Positions 18,456 to 26,937 are shown, counted from the first letter of the stretch. The stretch: DNA of 57,839 bases from an uncultured Lachnospiraceae bacterium (GCA_948470905.1 CAOKQK010000011.1:1-57839), one strand, 5' to 3'. The notes: generated by a model from the letters alone, not told the origin. Translations and numbers: made by a program.

Positions 18456-18744
18456 ATTTCCAGAAAATCGTTTTATGAAAAAACGGCGCATTTAGAAAAA
18501 TGCCATGCATCAAAAAATACTTTAAATTTAGAACTGACTGAACTGACTATCAGGAAGCGGCATAATCCGTTTCCTGTAAGGAATATTTAAAATCAAGGCA
18601 GCACAGGGTTTCTGTCCTATAGCACATGATCCAACACGCCAGGAAGGCTTGCGGCTCTCGGAAAAGGGCCTTTGCCTTTGTGGCTTTTTATATGTGCATA
18701 TGCCGGCATTCCTCTGCCCTGCCAGAAAAAGCGAGGTATCTGCA

Positions 18745-19305
18745 ATGAAAAAAACAACACAAATGACTCCTGTTACCAAATGCGCGTTGACAGCCGTATG
18801 CATGGCGCTGTGCGTAGTCCTTCCCATGGCACTCCACGCCATCCCCAACGCAGGCAAGCTGTTCTCTCCCATGCACATACCTGTGCTCCTCTGCGGGCTG
18901 CTGTGCGGCTGGCAGTACGGGCTTGTGTGCGGCCTTGCCGGTCCCGTGCTCTCCAGCATGCTGACCAGCATGCCCCCCATGGGAACACCCACACTGTACG
19001 GCATGATCATCGAACTTGCAGTATACGGGCTTGTGACCGGGCTGATGATGAAGCTCGTACACACCGGGAAACAGACTGCAGACCTGTATATCAGCCTTGT
19101 GACTGCCATGCTCGCGGGACGGGTTGTCGGCGGGCTCTCCAAGGCACTGTTCTTCTCCGCAGGCTCCTACACCTTCGGCGCATGGGCATCCGCCTATTTT
19201 GCATCCGGCTTCCCCGGTATCCTCACACACCTGATCCTGGTCCCGGTCCTGTACCTTGCCCTCTGCAAGGCGCACCTTGTTCCTGCACGGTACGCAAAGC
19301 CATAA
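18745..19305 (+). CDS. ECF transporter S component
   Basis: Substrate-binding membrane subunit of an energy-coupling factor vitamin transporter. The 186 residues form about six hydrophobic segments, with the recognisable stretches LFSPMHIPVLLCGLLCG, GLAGPVLSSMLTSMPPMG and ELAVYGLVTGLMMKL. The ATG follows GCGAGG. It stands alone; the A, A' and T subunits are not in this window, so it presumably shares a module encoded elsewhere (group II). The substrate cannot be told from sequence. The long leader may hold regulation. It converges on rsgA. Confidence 0.85.
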   Translation: MKKTTQMTPVTKCALTAVCMALCVVLPMALHAIPNAGKLFSPMHIPVLLCGLLCGWQYGLVCGLAGPVLSSMLTSMPPMGTPTLYGMIIELAVYGLVTGLMMKLVHTGKQTADLYISLVTAMLAGRVVGGLSKALFFSAGSYTFGAWASAYFASGFPGILTHLILVPVLYLALCKAHLVPARYAKP

Positions 19306-19306
19306 G

Positions 19307-19359
19307 TCCCGCCCCAGGCAAGGAGCCCTCAAACCGGAAATGCCCCAAAGGGGGCGGGA
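19307..19359. terminator. Weak terminator-like hairpin between ECF gene and rsgA
   Basis: TCCCGCCCC / GGGGCGGGA with a 35-base loop, then ATTTG. No real T-tract, so low confidence. Confidence 0.3.
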
Positions 19360-19365
19360 TTTGAC

Positions 19366-20265
19366 TCAATATCTTTTTCTGTCCTTCAGCTCCCGATATA
19401 AAAGACAGTAATTCTCATACCGCAGCCTGCTGATCTTTCCCTCCGCCACGGCATCCTTCACCCCGCAGCCAGGCTCACTCACATGGGCACAGCCGCCGAA
19501 CCTGCAGTTCCTTTCATAAACTGCAAACTCCGGATAATACCGCGCCAGCTCATCCTTCTCCAGGTCAAAGAGCCCCAGGGAGCTGAAGCCCGGCGTGTCA
19601 AGGATGTACGTGCCCTTCCCGGCGGCGATCAGCTCCGAATGCCGGGTGGTATGCTTCCCGCGCTGAATCCTTAAGCTGATCTGCCCTGTCTGCATGACAA
19701 CTGCTGACTGCAGACAGTTTACCAGGGAGGACTTTCCCACGCCGCTGGGCCCCGCCACAACGGTAGTCCTGCCAGCCAGCATCTCTCTCAGGCTGTCGAT
19801 GCCGCAGCCCTCTGCCGCACTGACATTGACCACACGGTAGCCACAGCCTTCATAGATCCGCCGGTAGCCCTCCCCGGCGTTCTCCCCGTCGATGTCTTTT
19901 TTATTAAAACAGATAACACAGGGAACCTCCTGCTGCTCCATCATGATCAAGAACCTGTCCAGCAGGTTAAAGTTAGGGCTGGGCTTCACGATGGAAAAGA
20001 TCACCAGCGCCTGGGACACATTGGCTACCGCCGGGCGGACCAGCTCGCTCTGCCGCGGGAGCAGCTCCACAATGCTGCCCAAAAGCTTCTCTCCATCCAG
20101 GACTTCCATCTCCACATCATCCCCCACCAGAGGCCTGCGGTGGTCTTTGCGGAAAATTCCCTTCGCTTTGCATTCATATATACCGGATCCGGCACTTTCC
20201 CCCTGGCCGCCATCCACATGCACATAATAAAAGCCCCCGATTCCCTTGACTATCTTTCCCCTCAT
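19366..20265 (-). CDS. rsgA: Ribosome small-subunit-dependent GTPase RsgA
   Basis: Circularly permuted GTPase that checks maturation of the 30S subunit. The 299 residues comprise an N-terminal OB domain (MRGKIVKGIGGFYYVHV), the permuted G domain with G4 FNKKD before G1 GPSGVGKSSL and G3 DTPGF, and the C-terminal zinc knuckle (CRFGGCAHVSEPGC). The ribosome binding site is weak (GGACGGACAG). In related genomes rsgA follows the PASTA kinase directly; here about 2.4 kb of other DNA separates them. Confidence 0.95.
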   Translation of the reverse strand: MRGKIVKGIGGFYYVHVDGGQGESAGSGIYECKAKGIFRKDHRRPLVGDDVEMEVLDGEKLLGSIVELLPRQSELVRPAVANVSQALVIFSIVKPSPNFNLLDRFLIMMEQQEVPCVICFNKKDIDGENAGEGYRRIYEGCGYRVVNVSAAEGCGIDSLREMLAGRTTVVAGPSGVGKSSLVNCLQSAVVMQTGQISLRIQRGKHTTRHSELIAAGKGTYILDTPGFSSLGLFDLEKDELARYYPEFAVYERNCRFGGCAHVSEPGCGVKDAVAEGKISRLRYENYCLLYRELKDRKRY

Positions 20266-20563
20266 CTGTCCGTCCTGACCCCCATACCGTCACAAATCCT
20301 TTCTTACTACAGCTTTTTCGTCCACCATATGTTCTTTTTATCCGTTAATTCAGACCACCCTCCCGCGAAGCGGCATGTACCCCCATGCCGCCAAGCATGT
20401 ATTTTACAGCCTCTATGGCAGTCCCTGCCAGTTCAACCTGCCCTCTCCCGGTAATTCTCATATTTGCGCCATCTGTATAATTTTTACCAAGCCGGGCAAT
20501 CTGACAGGCTGACCTATTGTATACAACCCTACATAAGCCTTGTAAAAGGCAGACACCTTTCCC
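20266..20563. other. Gap between XRE gene and rsgA
   Basis: No convincing gene. A 38-codon minus-strand ORF (20345-20461, start MRITGRGQVELAG) has no ribosome binding site, and its frame continues in phase from the XRE stop. It contains a perfect 8-bp hairpin GCGGCATG/CATGCCGC (20370-20391). It may be noncoding or a decayed gene end. Confidence 0.3.
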
Positions 20564-21829
20564 TTATACTTGGTCCGCTATACCGGCGTTTATCCCCTTT
20601 TGTATATATGATAAGGCAAGTTCCTCCTGCTCACTGCTTCTGCGCAGCAATTCAATGATATAATTTCTTTTTTCTTTCAAAATCCTGGAATCCCCGAAAA
20701 ATGAGTCACGCTGGTGAGCAATAGTCGCTATTTCTGTTGCAGAGGAGATAATGTCATTATATTGCGCGATTGCCAGACTCATTAACTCCTTATCAATACC
20801 TGGAATAATGTTGGTACATAATTCAAAAAACTGCTTCGTCCGCAGTTTATTTTCATAATGAATAAATGCATGTGGGTAAATACATTTCATTTGGGCTGCA
20901 TTCCTTTGATTTTCTTCCCTTAACAGGTCACACCAATTTCGGTAAATCACCAGACCATAGCCCTGCATTTTATTTTTCCCACGATGGTCGTTATTTCTTA
21001 ACAGTGTCAGCCCTCTAAGAAGCGCATTAACACATGCCTTTGCCACCGGCATTTTTTCATTTGCAGGTTTTAGGATCATCAAATCGCAGTCAGCCTTGTA
21101 CCAGCCTGCATACTGGTTAAGCCGGTCAAAGTTTATCCCTGCATTTTTTTGATCGTCTCCATCTAAAAAACCCAATCCTTTTAAAATCTGTCCGTGACCG
21201 GAAAACCCGATCGCAAAAACAGTATCCACATATTCTTTTGGGAGAATGATGACAGGATAACCGTGTTCAATCTGTTCGCAGGCAAAAGCAATAAATTCTT
21301 CTTCCGAATAATCTGTTTTTTTATATATCTCATAATCCAGCCCATAGATTAAAAAGCTGTCATGAACCCATTCATCAGGTGCATAAGAATACCCAAAACA
21401 TATATTAGTGATCGCTGACTGTAAAATGTATTCTTCATCATCGTTGATCTGACAGTCCTTACTATCCCTGCGCGGCTCCAATCCAAAAAACAATTTTACC
21501 GCAGCCAAAAGAGAAGCAGATGAAATGCTTTTGGGCCATTGGGAACCGGAAAAATCAGCTACAGCTATCCGTGGCTTAACAAGAAATTCACAGTCAAAAT
21601 CCATATTGCGTAAAACGCATGAAGACGGGTCAAGTATCCTGTCCACAGAACAATCAAAAAGCTTAGACAGCTCACAAAGCATGGGGACTTCTGGCACTGC
21701 CTTACCGTTCTCCCATTTGCTTACGGCCTGAGGTGAAACATTTAATTTTTCTGCCAGTTGTTCCTGTGTAAAGCTTTGTCTCATGCGCAGATGTGCAATC
21801 TGCTCCCCCATTTTTTTAGCATCAAACAT
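20564..21829 (-). CDS. XRE-family regulator with large uncharacterised C-terminal domain
   Basis: Residues 1-65 are a classic HTH_3 domain (IAHLRMRQSFTQEQLAEKLNVSPQAVSKWENGK), so DNA binding is expected. The remaining 350 residues have no clear match. The segment EQIEHGYPVIILPKEYV ... AIGFSGHGQILKGLGFLDGD resembles BtrH/C39-peptidase-like folds, without an evident catalytic Cys-His pair; the C terminus is helical. ATG 21829 has AAGGAGA upstream. The gene is more AT-rich than its neighbours and interrupts the conserved prkC-rsgA order, so acquisition by transfer is likely. Targets are unknown. Confidence 0.7.
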   Translation of the reverse strand: MFDAKKMGEQIAHLRMRQSFTQEQLAEKLNVSPQAVSKWENGKAVPEVPMLCELSKLFDCSVDRILDPSSCVLRNMDFDCEFLVKPRIAVADFSGSQWPKSISSASLLAAVKLFFGLEPRRDSKDCQINDDEEYILQSAITNICFGYSYAPDEWVHDSFLIYGLDYEIYKKTDYSEEEFIAFACEQIEHGYPVIILPKEYVDTVFAIGFSGHGQILKGLGFLDGDDQKNAGINFDRLNQYAGWYKADCDLMILKPANEKMPVAKACVNALLRGLTLLRNNDHRGKNKMQGYGLVIYRNWCDLLREENQRNAAQMKCIYPHAFIHYENKLRTKQFFELCTNIIPGIDKELMSLAIAQYNDIISSATEIATIAHQRDSFFGDSRILKEKRNYIIELLRRSSEQEELALSYIQKGINAGIADQV

Positions 21830-22109
21830 AATGGTTTTCTCCTTGTTTATCGTCGCAGTTATAAGTTGCGCTATCATTATGGTTGTTATACGCAGTATTG
21901 TCCATATCCAATAGGTTGTTTTTTTAATAAAGCCTCAACTCACAGTTGTAAACCTGCTGAATCCCCCAAAAAATCAAAAACCCCCCTACACTCTCGCCAA
22001 ATTGCGCTTTCCGCTTGATTTTGCGCGGAATCAGGTATAAAATATTTTTGCAACAGTTCAGCCTTCTGCTGAACTGTTACATATTTTTCAGCGGATTGCT
22101 CTGCAGCGT
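21830..22109. other. AT-rich gap upstream of the XRE gene
   Basis: No gene. On the minus strand TGGACA-17-CATAAT (about 21870-21900) could be the XRE promoter. A perfect 11-bp hairpin AACAGTTCAGC/GCTGAACTGTT lies at 22052-22078 without a good T-tract. Confidence 0.4.
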
Positions 22110-22138
22110 TTGACAGGAACGGGGAAATCTGCTACAAT
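22110..22138 (+). promoter_or_regulatory. Promoter of the antisense (antitoxin) RNA
   Basis: TTGACA (22110-22115), 17 bases, TACAAT (22133-22138): close to consensus, pointing toward the 3' end of the toxin gene, with no ORF behind it. Confidence 0.75.
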
Positions 22139-22144
22139 AAAAGC

Positions 22145-22236
22145 ACAAAAGGGAATACTGCCGATAGACGGTCAGCCCTAAGAATTAATTACTAACAAAA
22201 GTAACCGCAACCTTTGGCTTGGGCGGTTACTTTTTT
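22145..22236 (+). ncRNA. Candidate type I antitoxin RNA
   Basis: Predicted RNA of about 90 nt from the promoter at 22110-22138 to the hairpin AAGTAACCGC/GCGGTTACTT followed by TTTTT (to 22236). It runs convergent to the toxin mRNA, so the two would be complementary over the last toxin codons and the shared terminator. The first 45 nt (ATACTGCC, GATAGACGGTCAGCCC) repeat the 5' end of the toxin mRNA in the same sense, because the promoter regions are an inverted repeat. Confidence 0.6.
22197..22236. terminator. Bidirectional terminator shared by toxin and antisense RNA
   Basis: Stem AAAAGTAACCGC / GCGGTTACTTTT; T-tract on the plus strand (22231-22236) and TTTTGTTAG on the minus strand. Confidence 0.75.
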
Positions 22237-22319
22237 GTGTGATTTATGTAAGCTATCAAAATCGACACGATGATTCCAAGAATCATCAGAACGACTGTCA
22301 GCAATTCATAGTCACTCAT
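22227..22319 (-). CDS. Holin-like toxin peptide (type I toxin, 30 aa)
   Basis: The peptide MSDYELLTVVLMILGIIVSI followed by LIAYINHTKK is one hydrophobic helix with a short acidic N terminus and basic tail, matching the putative holin-like toxin (Hol-Tox) family of Firmicutes, which includes TxpA-like type I toxins. Such peptides damage the membrane when made in excess. The ribosome binding site AGGGGGG is very strong, and the mRNA leader is about 97 nt. An antisense RNA converges on its 3' end. It sits in the inserted stretch between rsgA and prkC. Toxicity is inferred from family and layout. Confidence 0.75.
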   Translation of the reverse strand: MSDYELLTVVLMILGIIVSILIAYINHTKK

Positions 22320-22422
22320 AAGCAATCCCCCCTTTCCCGGTTTTACCCGTAGTCAGAGGGGCTGTCCCCTCTGCTGAGAAGGACTGACCGCCTATCCCGT
22401 TATGGCAGTACCCCATAGATGT

Positions 22423-22451
22423 ATTTTAGCAGAAAATGTCAGCCCCTGCAA
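22423..22451 (-). promoter_or_regulatory. Promoter of the toxin mRNA
   Basis: TTGCAG (22446-22451), 17 bases, TAAAAT (22423-22428) on the minus strand. Sequence from the spacer to about 75 bases downstream is an inverted copy of the antitoxin promoter region (TCTGCTA-AAT, TACTGCC, GATAG-CGGTCAG). Confidence 0.6.
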
Positions 22452-22564
22452 GATACAACTGTATTCTCAATTTTCTTAATCCTTCCAAATGACTGCAAAG
22501 GACAGCTTCAACCGCTTCCGGTTTGCCCTCATGTGCCTTGACAATGGTTTCATACGGCAAATAC
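22452..22564. other. Gap between the toxin promoter and the prkC terminator
   Basis: Nothing recognised; no ORF with a ribosome binding site. Confidence 0.4.
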
Positions 22565-22596
22565 AAAACGCAGGACAAGCAATGCTGTCCTGCGTT
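22565..22596 (-). terminator. prkC terminator
   Basis: AAACGCAGGACA / TGTCCTGCGTTT with an 8-base loop and TTTTGTATTT on the minus strand, about 75 bases after the prkC stop. Confidence 0.7.
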
Positions 22597-22669
22597 TCCA
22601 GGAATAGTGGTCTGTGGGCTATCAAATTCTTGCGTGTTACCCTATGGCACATGGGAATCTGCCGCAGGC

Positions 22670-24799
22670 TTATTGTTCCCTGACAAAAGTAATCCTCCTG
22701 GTAAAAGAACGCGGCTCTGCGGTTCCGGGAATATTAATGATCTCCCCCGTCTCAGGGTCAACGGTAGTAGTCCCTCCCTGCACGGCATCATAGGTCATGG
22801 TGATCGTCCCCGCCGCGGACTTCAGCCCATAATAATTTGCCGACTGGGGGAAATCGCTGGTGGTCTTCTCCAGAAGCTGCTGCCCGTCATCTGTAACCAG
22901 TGTGATCTTCACCTGCGTCCCCGGCACATAGTCAGGTGCCTCCTCCGCCGTGGGAGCCGGTATACTGGCATTACACCTATATGTCGCCTTCTCCGATCCC
23001 CGACTGACCTTGATATCTATCCTGGTCCCGGCATCCACATAAGAATCCTGGGAATAACTCTGATAACAGATTATATCTTCTGCATATTCCGAGCTATATA
23101 CATAGCTCACATCCCCGATTTCCAGCCCTTTCTCCACCGCAGCCACAGTGCCGTCCATCTCGGAAAGCCCGATCAGCTTGGGGACAGGCACCTTTCCCCT
23201 CCCCTGGCTTACCGTCAGCGTAATATTGCTGCCCTTAGGCGCCATGGTCCCGACATTCGGCACCTGGGCAATGACAAATCCCTCCGCAATGTCGTCAGAA
23301 AAACCGTCCATCTTTGTGACGGTGAAACCCATTGCTTTAAGCCTGCTCTCCGCGTCCGCATAGGATTCCCCCGTCACCCTGGGCACTTCCTGCGCACTTA
23401 CGCCCAGGCTGGCAGTCAGCGTCACGGTACTCCCCGCAGGAAGCTCTACATCCGTCGCCACATCCGCTCCGATGACCAAGCCTGCCTCCGTATCCTCGGA
23501 TTCCTCGTACCTTACCTCCGCCACAAGACCCTGTACTGCAAGCGCACTCCTGGCATCCTCCACGCTCTTTCCCTTGACGTCCGGCATCTTTACATAGGTG
23601 TCTCCAACCTGTGACCCGCCAGGACTGCCTGCGGAAGACGTCCCGGAAGGATCCTGGTTCCCCTCTCCGGAATTTCCAAAAAACCTCACTGCCAGGATCA
23701 CCACGATGATGCAGATGATGATGCCGGCAATAACTGCCAGGACAGTCGTGACTCTCTCCAGCCGGGGATTATAGTCATATTCATCCCCATCCTCATACTC
23801 GTCCCCGCCCTCCTCGTACTCAGACAACTCGTCCTCATTCAGGATAAGTTCATCCTCCCGGGCATATTCCTCTCCCTCCTGATATGCCGTCCTGCGCTTG
23901 ATCTGTTCAATCTCGCTGTCTGTGATCATCCGCGTACCGCCTTCCATATCCGGGGTATTCTGCACCACGAAATACTCATCCGGATTCATCAGCGACTGTT
24001 TCAGATCAGCCACCAGCTCCTGCATATTCTGGTAACGCCTGTCCGGCGACTTCTGGCAGCACTTTATCACGATTCCCTCCACACTGGCAGGGATTTCCGG
24101 CACGAAATCCCTGGGAGACGGAAGCTCCTCCTGGATATGCTTGATGGCGATCGCCACTGTAGTCTCTCCGTTAAAAGGCACCCTTCCGGTGAGCATCTCA
24201 AATAAAGTAATGCCAAGGGAATAGATATCGCTTTTTTCGTCACTGTAACCGCCCCTGGCCTGCTCCGGGGAGGTATAATGGACAGAACCCATGACATTGG
24301 AGGTGATCGTATTGCTGGTCGCCGCCTTGGCGATACCAAAATCCGTCACCTTTACCTTGCCTTCCTTGGAGATAATGATATTCTGAGGCTTGATATCCCT
24401 GTGTATGATATGGTTGTTATGCGCCGCCTCTATGCCCATACTGACCTGTATCGCAATGCTGACTGCCTCCTTGTAGGACAGCCTCACCTTTTTTTCGATA
24501 TATTTCTTGAGGGTGATTCCCTCCACCAGCTCCATGACAATATAATGGATACCGTTTTCCTCTCCCACATCGTAAACATTCACAATGTTAGAGTGCATCA
24601 GCCCGGCCGCCGCCTGGGCTTCCACGCGGAATTTTGAGACAAAATTGGCATTCTCGCTGAACTCCTGTTTCAGCACCTTCACCGCCACAAAGCGGTTGAG
24701 CTTATGGCACTTCGCTTTATATACATCTGACATTCCGCCGGTGCCAATCTTTTCCAATATCTCATACCGGTCGCCTATCATCATTCCTATCTTAACCAT
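22670..24799 (-). CDS. prkC: PASTA-domain Ser/Thr protein kinase
   Basis: Membrane kinase sensing peptidoglycan fragments and controlling growth and wall synthesis. Residues 1-275 are the kinase: glycine loop GTGGMSDVY, Lys in VAVKVLK, catalytic HRDIKPQN, DFGIAKA. An acidic juxtamembrane stretch (ELILNEDELSEYEEGG), one membrane segment (about 365-387, VLAVIAGIIICIIVVILAVRF) and three PASTA repeats follow (VKMPDVKGKSVEDARSAL, QEVPRVTGESYADAESRL, VPVPKLIGLSEMDG), then a Thr-rich tail domain. ATG 24799 has GGAGATT. It begins 19 bases after stp, its cognate phosphatase. Confidence 0.95.
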   Translation of the reverse strand: MVKIGMMIGDRYEILEKIGTGGMSDVYKAKCHKLNRFVAVKVLKQEFSENANFVSKFRVEAQAAAGLMHSNIVNVYDVGEENGIHYIVMELVEGITLKKYIEKKVRLSYKEAVSIAIQVSMGIEAAHNNHIIHRDIKPQNIIISKEGKVKVTDFGIAKAATSNTITSNVMGSVHYTSPEQARGGYSDEKSDIYSLGITLFEMLTGRVPFNGETTVAIAIKHIQEELPSPRDFVPEIPASVEGIVIKCCQKSPDRRYQNMQELVADLKQSLMNPDEYFVVQNTPDMEGGTRMITDSEIEQIKRRTAYQEGEEYAREDELILNEDELSEYEEGGDEYEDGDEYDYNPRLERVTTVLAVIAGIIICIIVVILAVRFFGNSGEGNQDPSGTSSAGSPGGSQVGDTYVKMPDVKGKSVEDARSALAVQGLVAEVRYEESEDTEAGLVIGADVATDVELPAGSTVTLTASLGVSAQEVPRVTGESYADAESRLKAMGFTVTKMDGFSDDIAEGFVIAQVPNVGTMAPKGSNITLTVSQGRGKVPVPKLIGLSEMDGTVAAVEKGLEIGDVSYVYSSEYAEDIICYQSYSQDSYVDAGTRIDIKVSRGSEKATYRCNASIPAPTAEEAPDYVPGTQVKITLVTDDGQQLLEKTTSDFPQSANYYGLKSAAGTITMTYDAVQGGTTTVDPETGEIINIPGTAEPRSFTRRITFVREQ

Positions 24800-24818
24800 A
24801 CATAATCTCCGTTCTGAG

Positions 24819-25592
24819 TCAGTCAACAGCCCCGCTGCAGGCAGCATGGCAGCGATCGGCATCCTTCACAGGCTCTATCAGAATAACACTGATATTGTCG
24901 CTGCCTCCGCGCTCATTGGCTGCCCATACAAGCTTCTCTGCCTTTTCCACGATATCCCTTGAACTCTCCAGTATCATCCTGATTTCTTCGTCTTCCAGCA
25001 TATTCGTCAATCCGTCCGTACACATCAGGACGATGTCGCCCTCCTCCAGGGTTACATGGAAATAGTCGATGCGGACCGTTTCTTCAGGTCCTACCGCCCT
25101 GGTGATGATATTTTTATGTTCGTTATTCCTGGCCTCCGCCCTGGGTATGCCGCCTCTCTGGACCATCTCCTCCACCCAGGAATGGTCTCTCGTAACCTGT
25201 ATGATCTCTCTGCTGTTCTCCACATAAAGCCTGCTGTCCCCCACATTTGCCACAAAGAGCTCCCTGCCCCTGCAGACGGCGGCAACAATGGTTGTACCCA
25301 TACCCTCCAGATCAGGCCGGTTCTTCGCCTCCTGGCGCACACGGGTATTTGCCGCCAGGATCGCCTCCTCCAGGATCAGCCGGGGTTCTGTCTCCACCGA
25401 GACGGAAATCTTTTCCACGATAGTCTCCACGGTCATCTTAGAAGCATAATCTCCTGCATTGTGTCCGCCCATTCCGTCCGCCACCAAAAATAAATTCGGC
25501 AGCATGCCTACCTGCTGCTCCGATGTGAAGACATAATCCTGATTCATTTTTCTCTTTTTTCCTATATCAGTTATGGAAAACGTCTTTAACAC
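24819..25592 (-). CDS. stp: PP2C-type Ser/Thr phosphatase Stp
   Basis: Removes phosphate from proteins phosphorylated by the adjacent kinase; metal dependent and cytosolic. Motifs of the PPM family are present: KKRKMNQDYVF, VADGMGGHNAGDYAS, EGMGTTIVAAV, VANVGDSRLY, VLMCTDGLTNML and GGSDNISVILI. Length is 257 residues. The start is GTG 25592 (VLKTFSITDIGKKR) with GGAGG 9 bases upstream; the frame extends to a TTG at 25610 that lies inside the ribosome binding site. It has a promoter at 25700-25728 and is the first gene of stp-prkC. Confidence 0.95.
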   Translation of the reverse strand: MLKTFSITDIGKKRKMNQDYVFTSEQQVGMLPNLFLVADGMGGHNAGDYASKMTVETIVEKISVSVETEPRLILEEAILAANTRVRQEAKNRPDLEGMGTTIVAAVCRGRELFVANVGDSRLYVENSREIIQVTRDHSWVEEMVQRGGIPRAEARNNEHKNIITRAVGPEETVRIDYFHVTLEEGDIVLMCTDGLTNMLEDEEIRMILESSRDIVEKAEKLVWAANERGGSDNISVILIEPVKDADRCHAACSGAVD

Positions 25593-25699
25593 GTTTCTTT
25601 TCCTCCGCAAAACATAACTCTTATGCCGCCTGACAGCCGTAAATCCCGCAAAAGATCCCCATGTCTGCTAAATATATTTTTCCAATAAATGCATTTAGT

Positions 25700-25728
25700 A
25701 TTCTATCACACTAAGATCAAAAGGACAA
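25700..25728 (-). promoter_or_regulatory. Promoter of stp-prkC
   Basis: TTGTCC (25723-25728), 17 bases, TAGAAT (25700-25705) on the minus strand, between the rlmN terminator and stp. Confidence 0.55.
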
Positions 25729-25775
25729 GTCACATTTCCCGTTCGCCGGTAACAGTCCAGGCGGCGACCGACCTG

Positions 25776-25816
25776 AAAAAATCCCTCTGAAAGCGTGCCT
25801 GCTGACTTTCAGGGGG
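25776..25816 (-). terminator. Terminator at the end of full-length rlmN
   Basis: CCCCTGAAAG / CTTTCAGAGGG with a bulge, then ATTTTTT on the minus strand. It sits exactly at the distal TGA (25809-25811), supporting that position as the ancestral end of rlmN. Confidence 0.65.
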
Positions 25817-26849
25817 AATTCATATGCCTGCGGCGCAGCTGCCCGCAGGCGCCGTCGATATCCCTGCCCATTTCCCTTCTGACCGTGCTGTTTATTTTTT
25901 CTGCCTCCAGTTTCTTTTGAAAAGCACGTATCCTGGCGCCCTCTTACTGCACGAAATCCCGCTCCTTTATAGGGTTCACAGGGATCAGGTTCACATGACA
26001 GCGAAGGGGTCCCGCCAGCGCAGCCAGCCTGGCGGCATCCTCGTCTGTATCGTTGACTCCGCCCACCAGGCTGTACTCAAAAGTAATCCGTCTGCCTGTC
26101 TTCTCAAAATAATAAGCGCACGCCTCCATCAGCTCTTTAATGGAGTATCGGTTGGCAATGGGCATCAGCTCTTTCCGCTTCCCGTCCGCAGCGGCATGCA
26201 GGGACAGGGCAAGGGTGAGCTGCAGCTTCTCGTCTGCCAGCCTGTACATTTCCGGCACAATGCCGCAGGTTGACACAGTGACGTTCCTCTGGCTGATATG
26301 CAGCCCATTCTCATCCGTCAAAAGCCTGATGAATTTCAGCAGGTTGTCAAAGTTGTCCAGGGGTTCTCCCGTTCCCATCACCACCACATTGGACACCCGC
26401 TCTCCCGTAAGCAGGGTGATGGTATAGACCTGGTCCAGCATCTCGGAAGGGCTCAGGTTCCTCTCCAGCCCGTCCAGGGTGGAGGCGCAGAACCTGCAGC
26501 CCATTCTGCAGCCCACCTGCGAAGAAATGCACACGCTGTTCCCGTGCCTGTATTTCATCCAGACGCTCTCCACCACATTCCCGTCAGATAGCCCAAAGAG
26601 GAATTTCCTGGTGCCGTCCAGCCCTGACTGCTGCACACGAACCTCCTCAAGGGCTGTATAGTCATAACGCTCCCGGCATTTTTCCCGAAAGGCTTTGGAC
26701 AGATCCGTCATCTCATCAAAGCCTCTGGAAAGCTTCACATGCATCCAATCATAGAGTTGTTTTGCCCGAAAAGCCTTCTCTCCAAGACCTGTGATCTCCT
26801 CTGTCAGTTCCTCAAGGCTCAGGGATTTGATATCTGTCCTTTGTTCCAT
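25809..26849 (-). pseudogene. rlmN: rlmN (23S rRNA A2503 methyltransferase) interrupted by an in-frame stop
   Basis: Radical SAM enzyme that methylates A2503 of 23S rRNA and A37 of some tRNAs. The frame starts MEQRTDIKSLSLEELTEEI and has the cluster motif CRMGCRFC and MGTGEPLDN. It hits TAA at 25944-25946 right after KERDFVQ. The same frame then runs on for 44 codons (EGARIRAFQKKLEAEK ... REMGRDIDGACGQLRRR) to TGA 25809, restoring the usual 346-residue length. The lost part holds the Cys of GACGQL, equivalent to methyl-carrying Cys355 of E. coli RlmN. Without readthrough the product should be inactive. A sequencing error is the main alternative. Confidence 0.85.
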
Positions 26850-26937
26850 TTCTAACCATACTCCTCCCGCCATCCGCGAGTTAATTATCCTGCTGCAGGC
26901 ACTAAAGTTGTGCCGACGCTGGTTTTTCTCTGCTGGA

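Noticed and set aside
18462-18744. Known riboswitch (folate, cobalamin, TPP, FMN, SAM) before the ECF gene
   Set aside because: None of the conserved core motifs of these classes could be found; kept only as an unclassified leader.
18528-19142. Minus-strand ORF antisense to the ECF gene
   Set aside because: The plus strand encodes a coherent six-segment membrane protein with a promoter; the antisense ORF has no features.
20345-20563. XRE gene continuing past its stop in the same frame
   Set aside because: The frame stays open for about 70 codons after TAA, but the translation shows no domain continuity with the regulator, unlike the rlmN case.
22523-23614. Plus-strand ORF of 363 codons antisense to prkC
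   Set aside because: It lies opposite the PASTA and tail regions of a clear kinase gene and has no supporting start.
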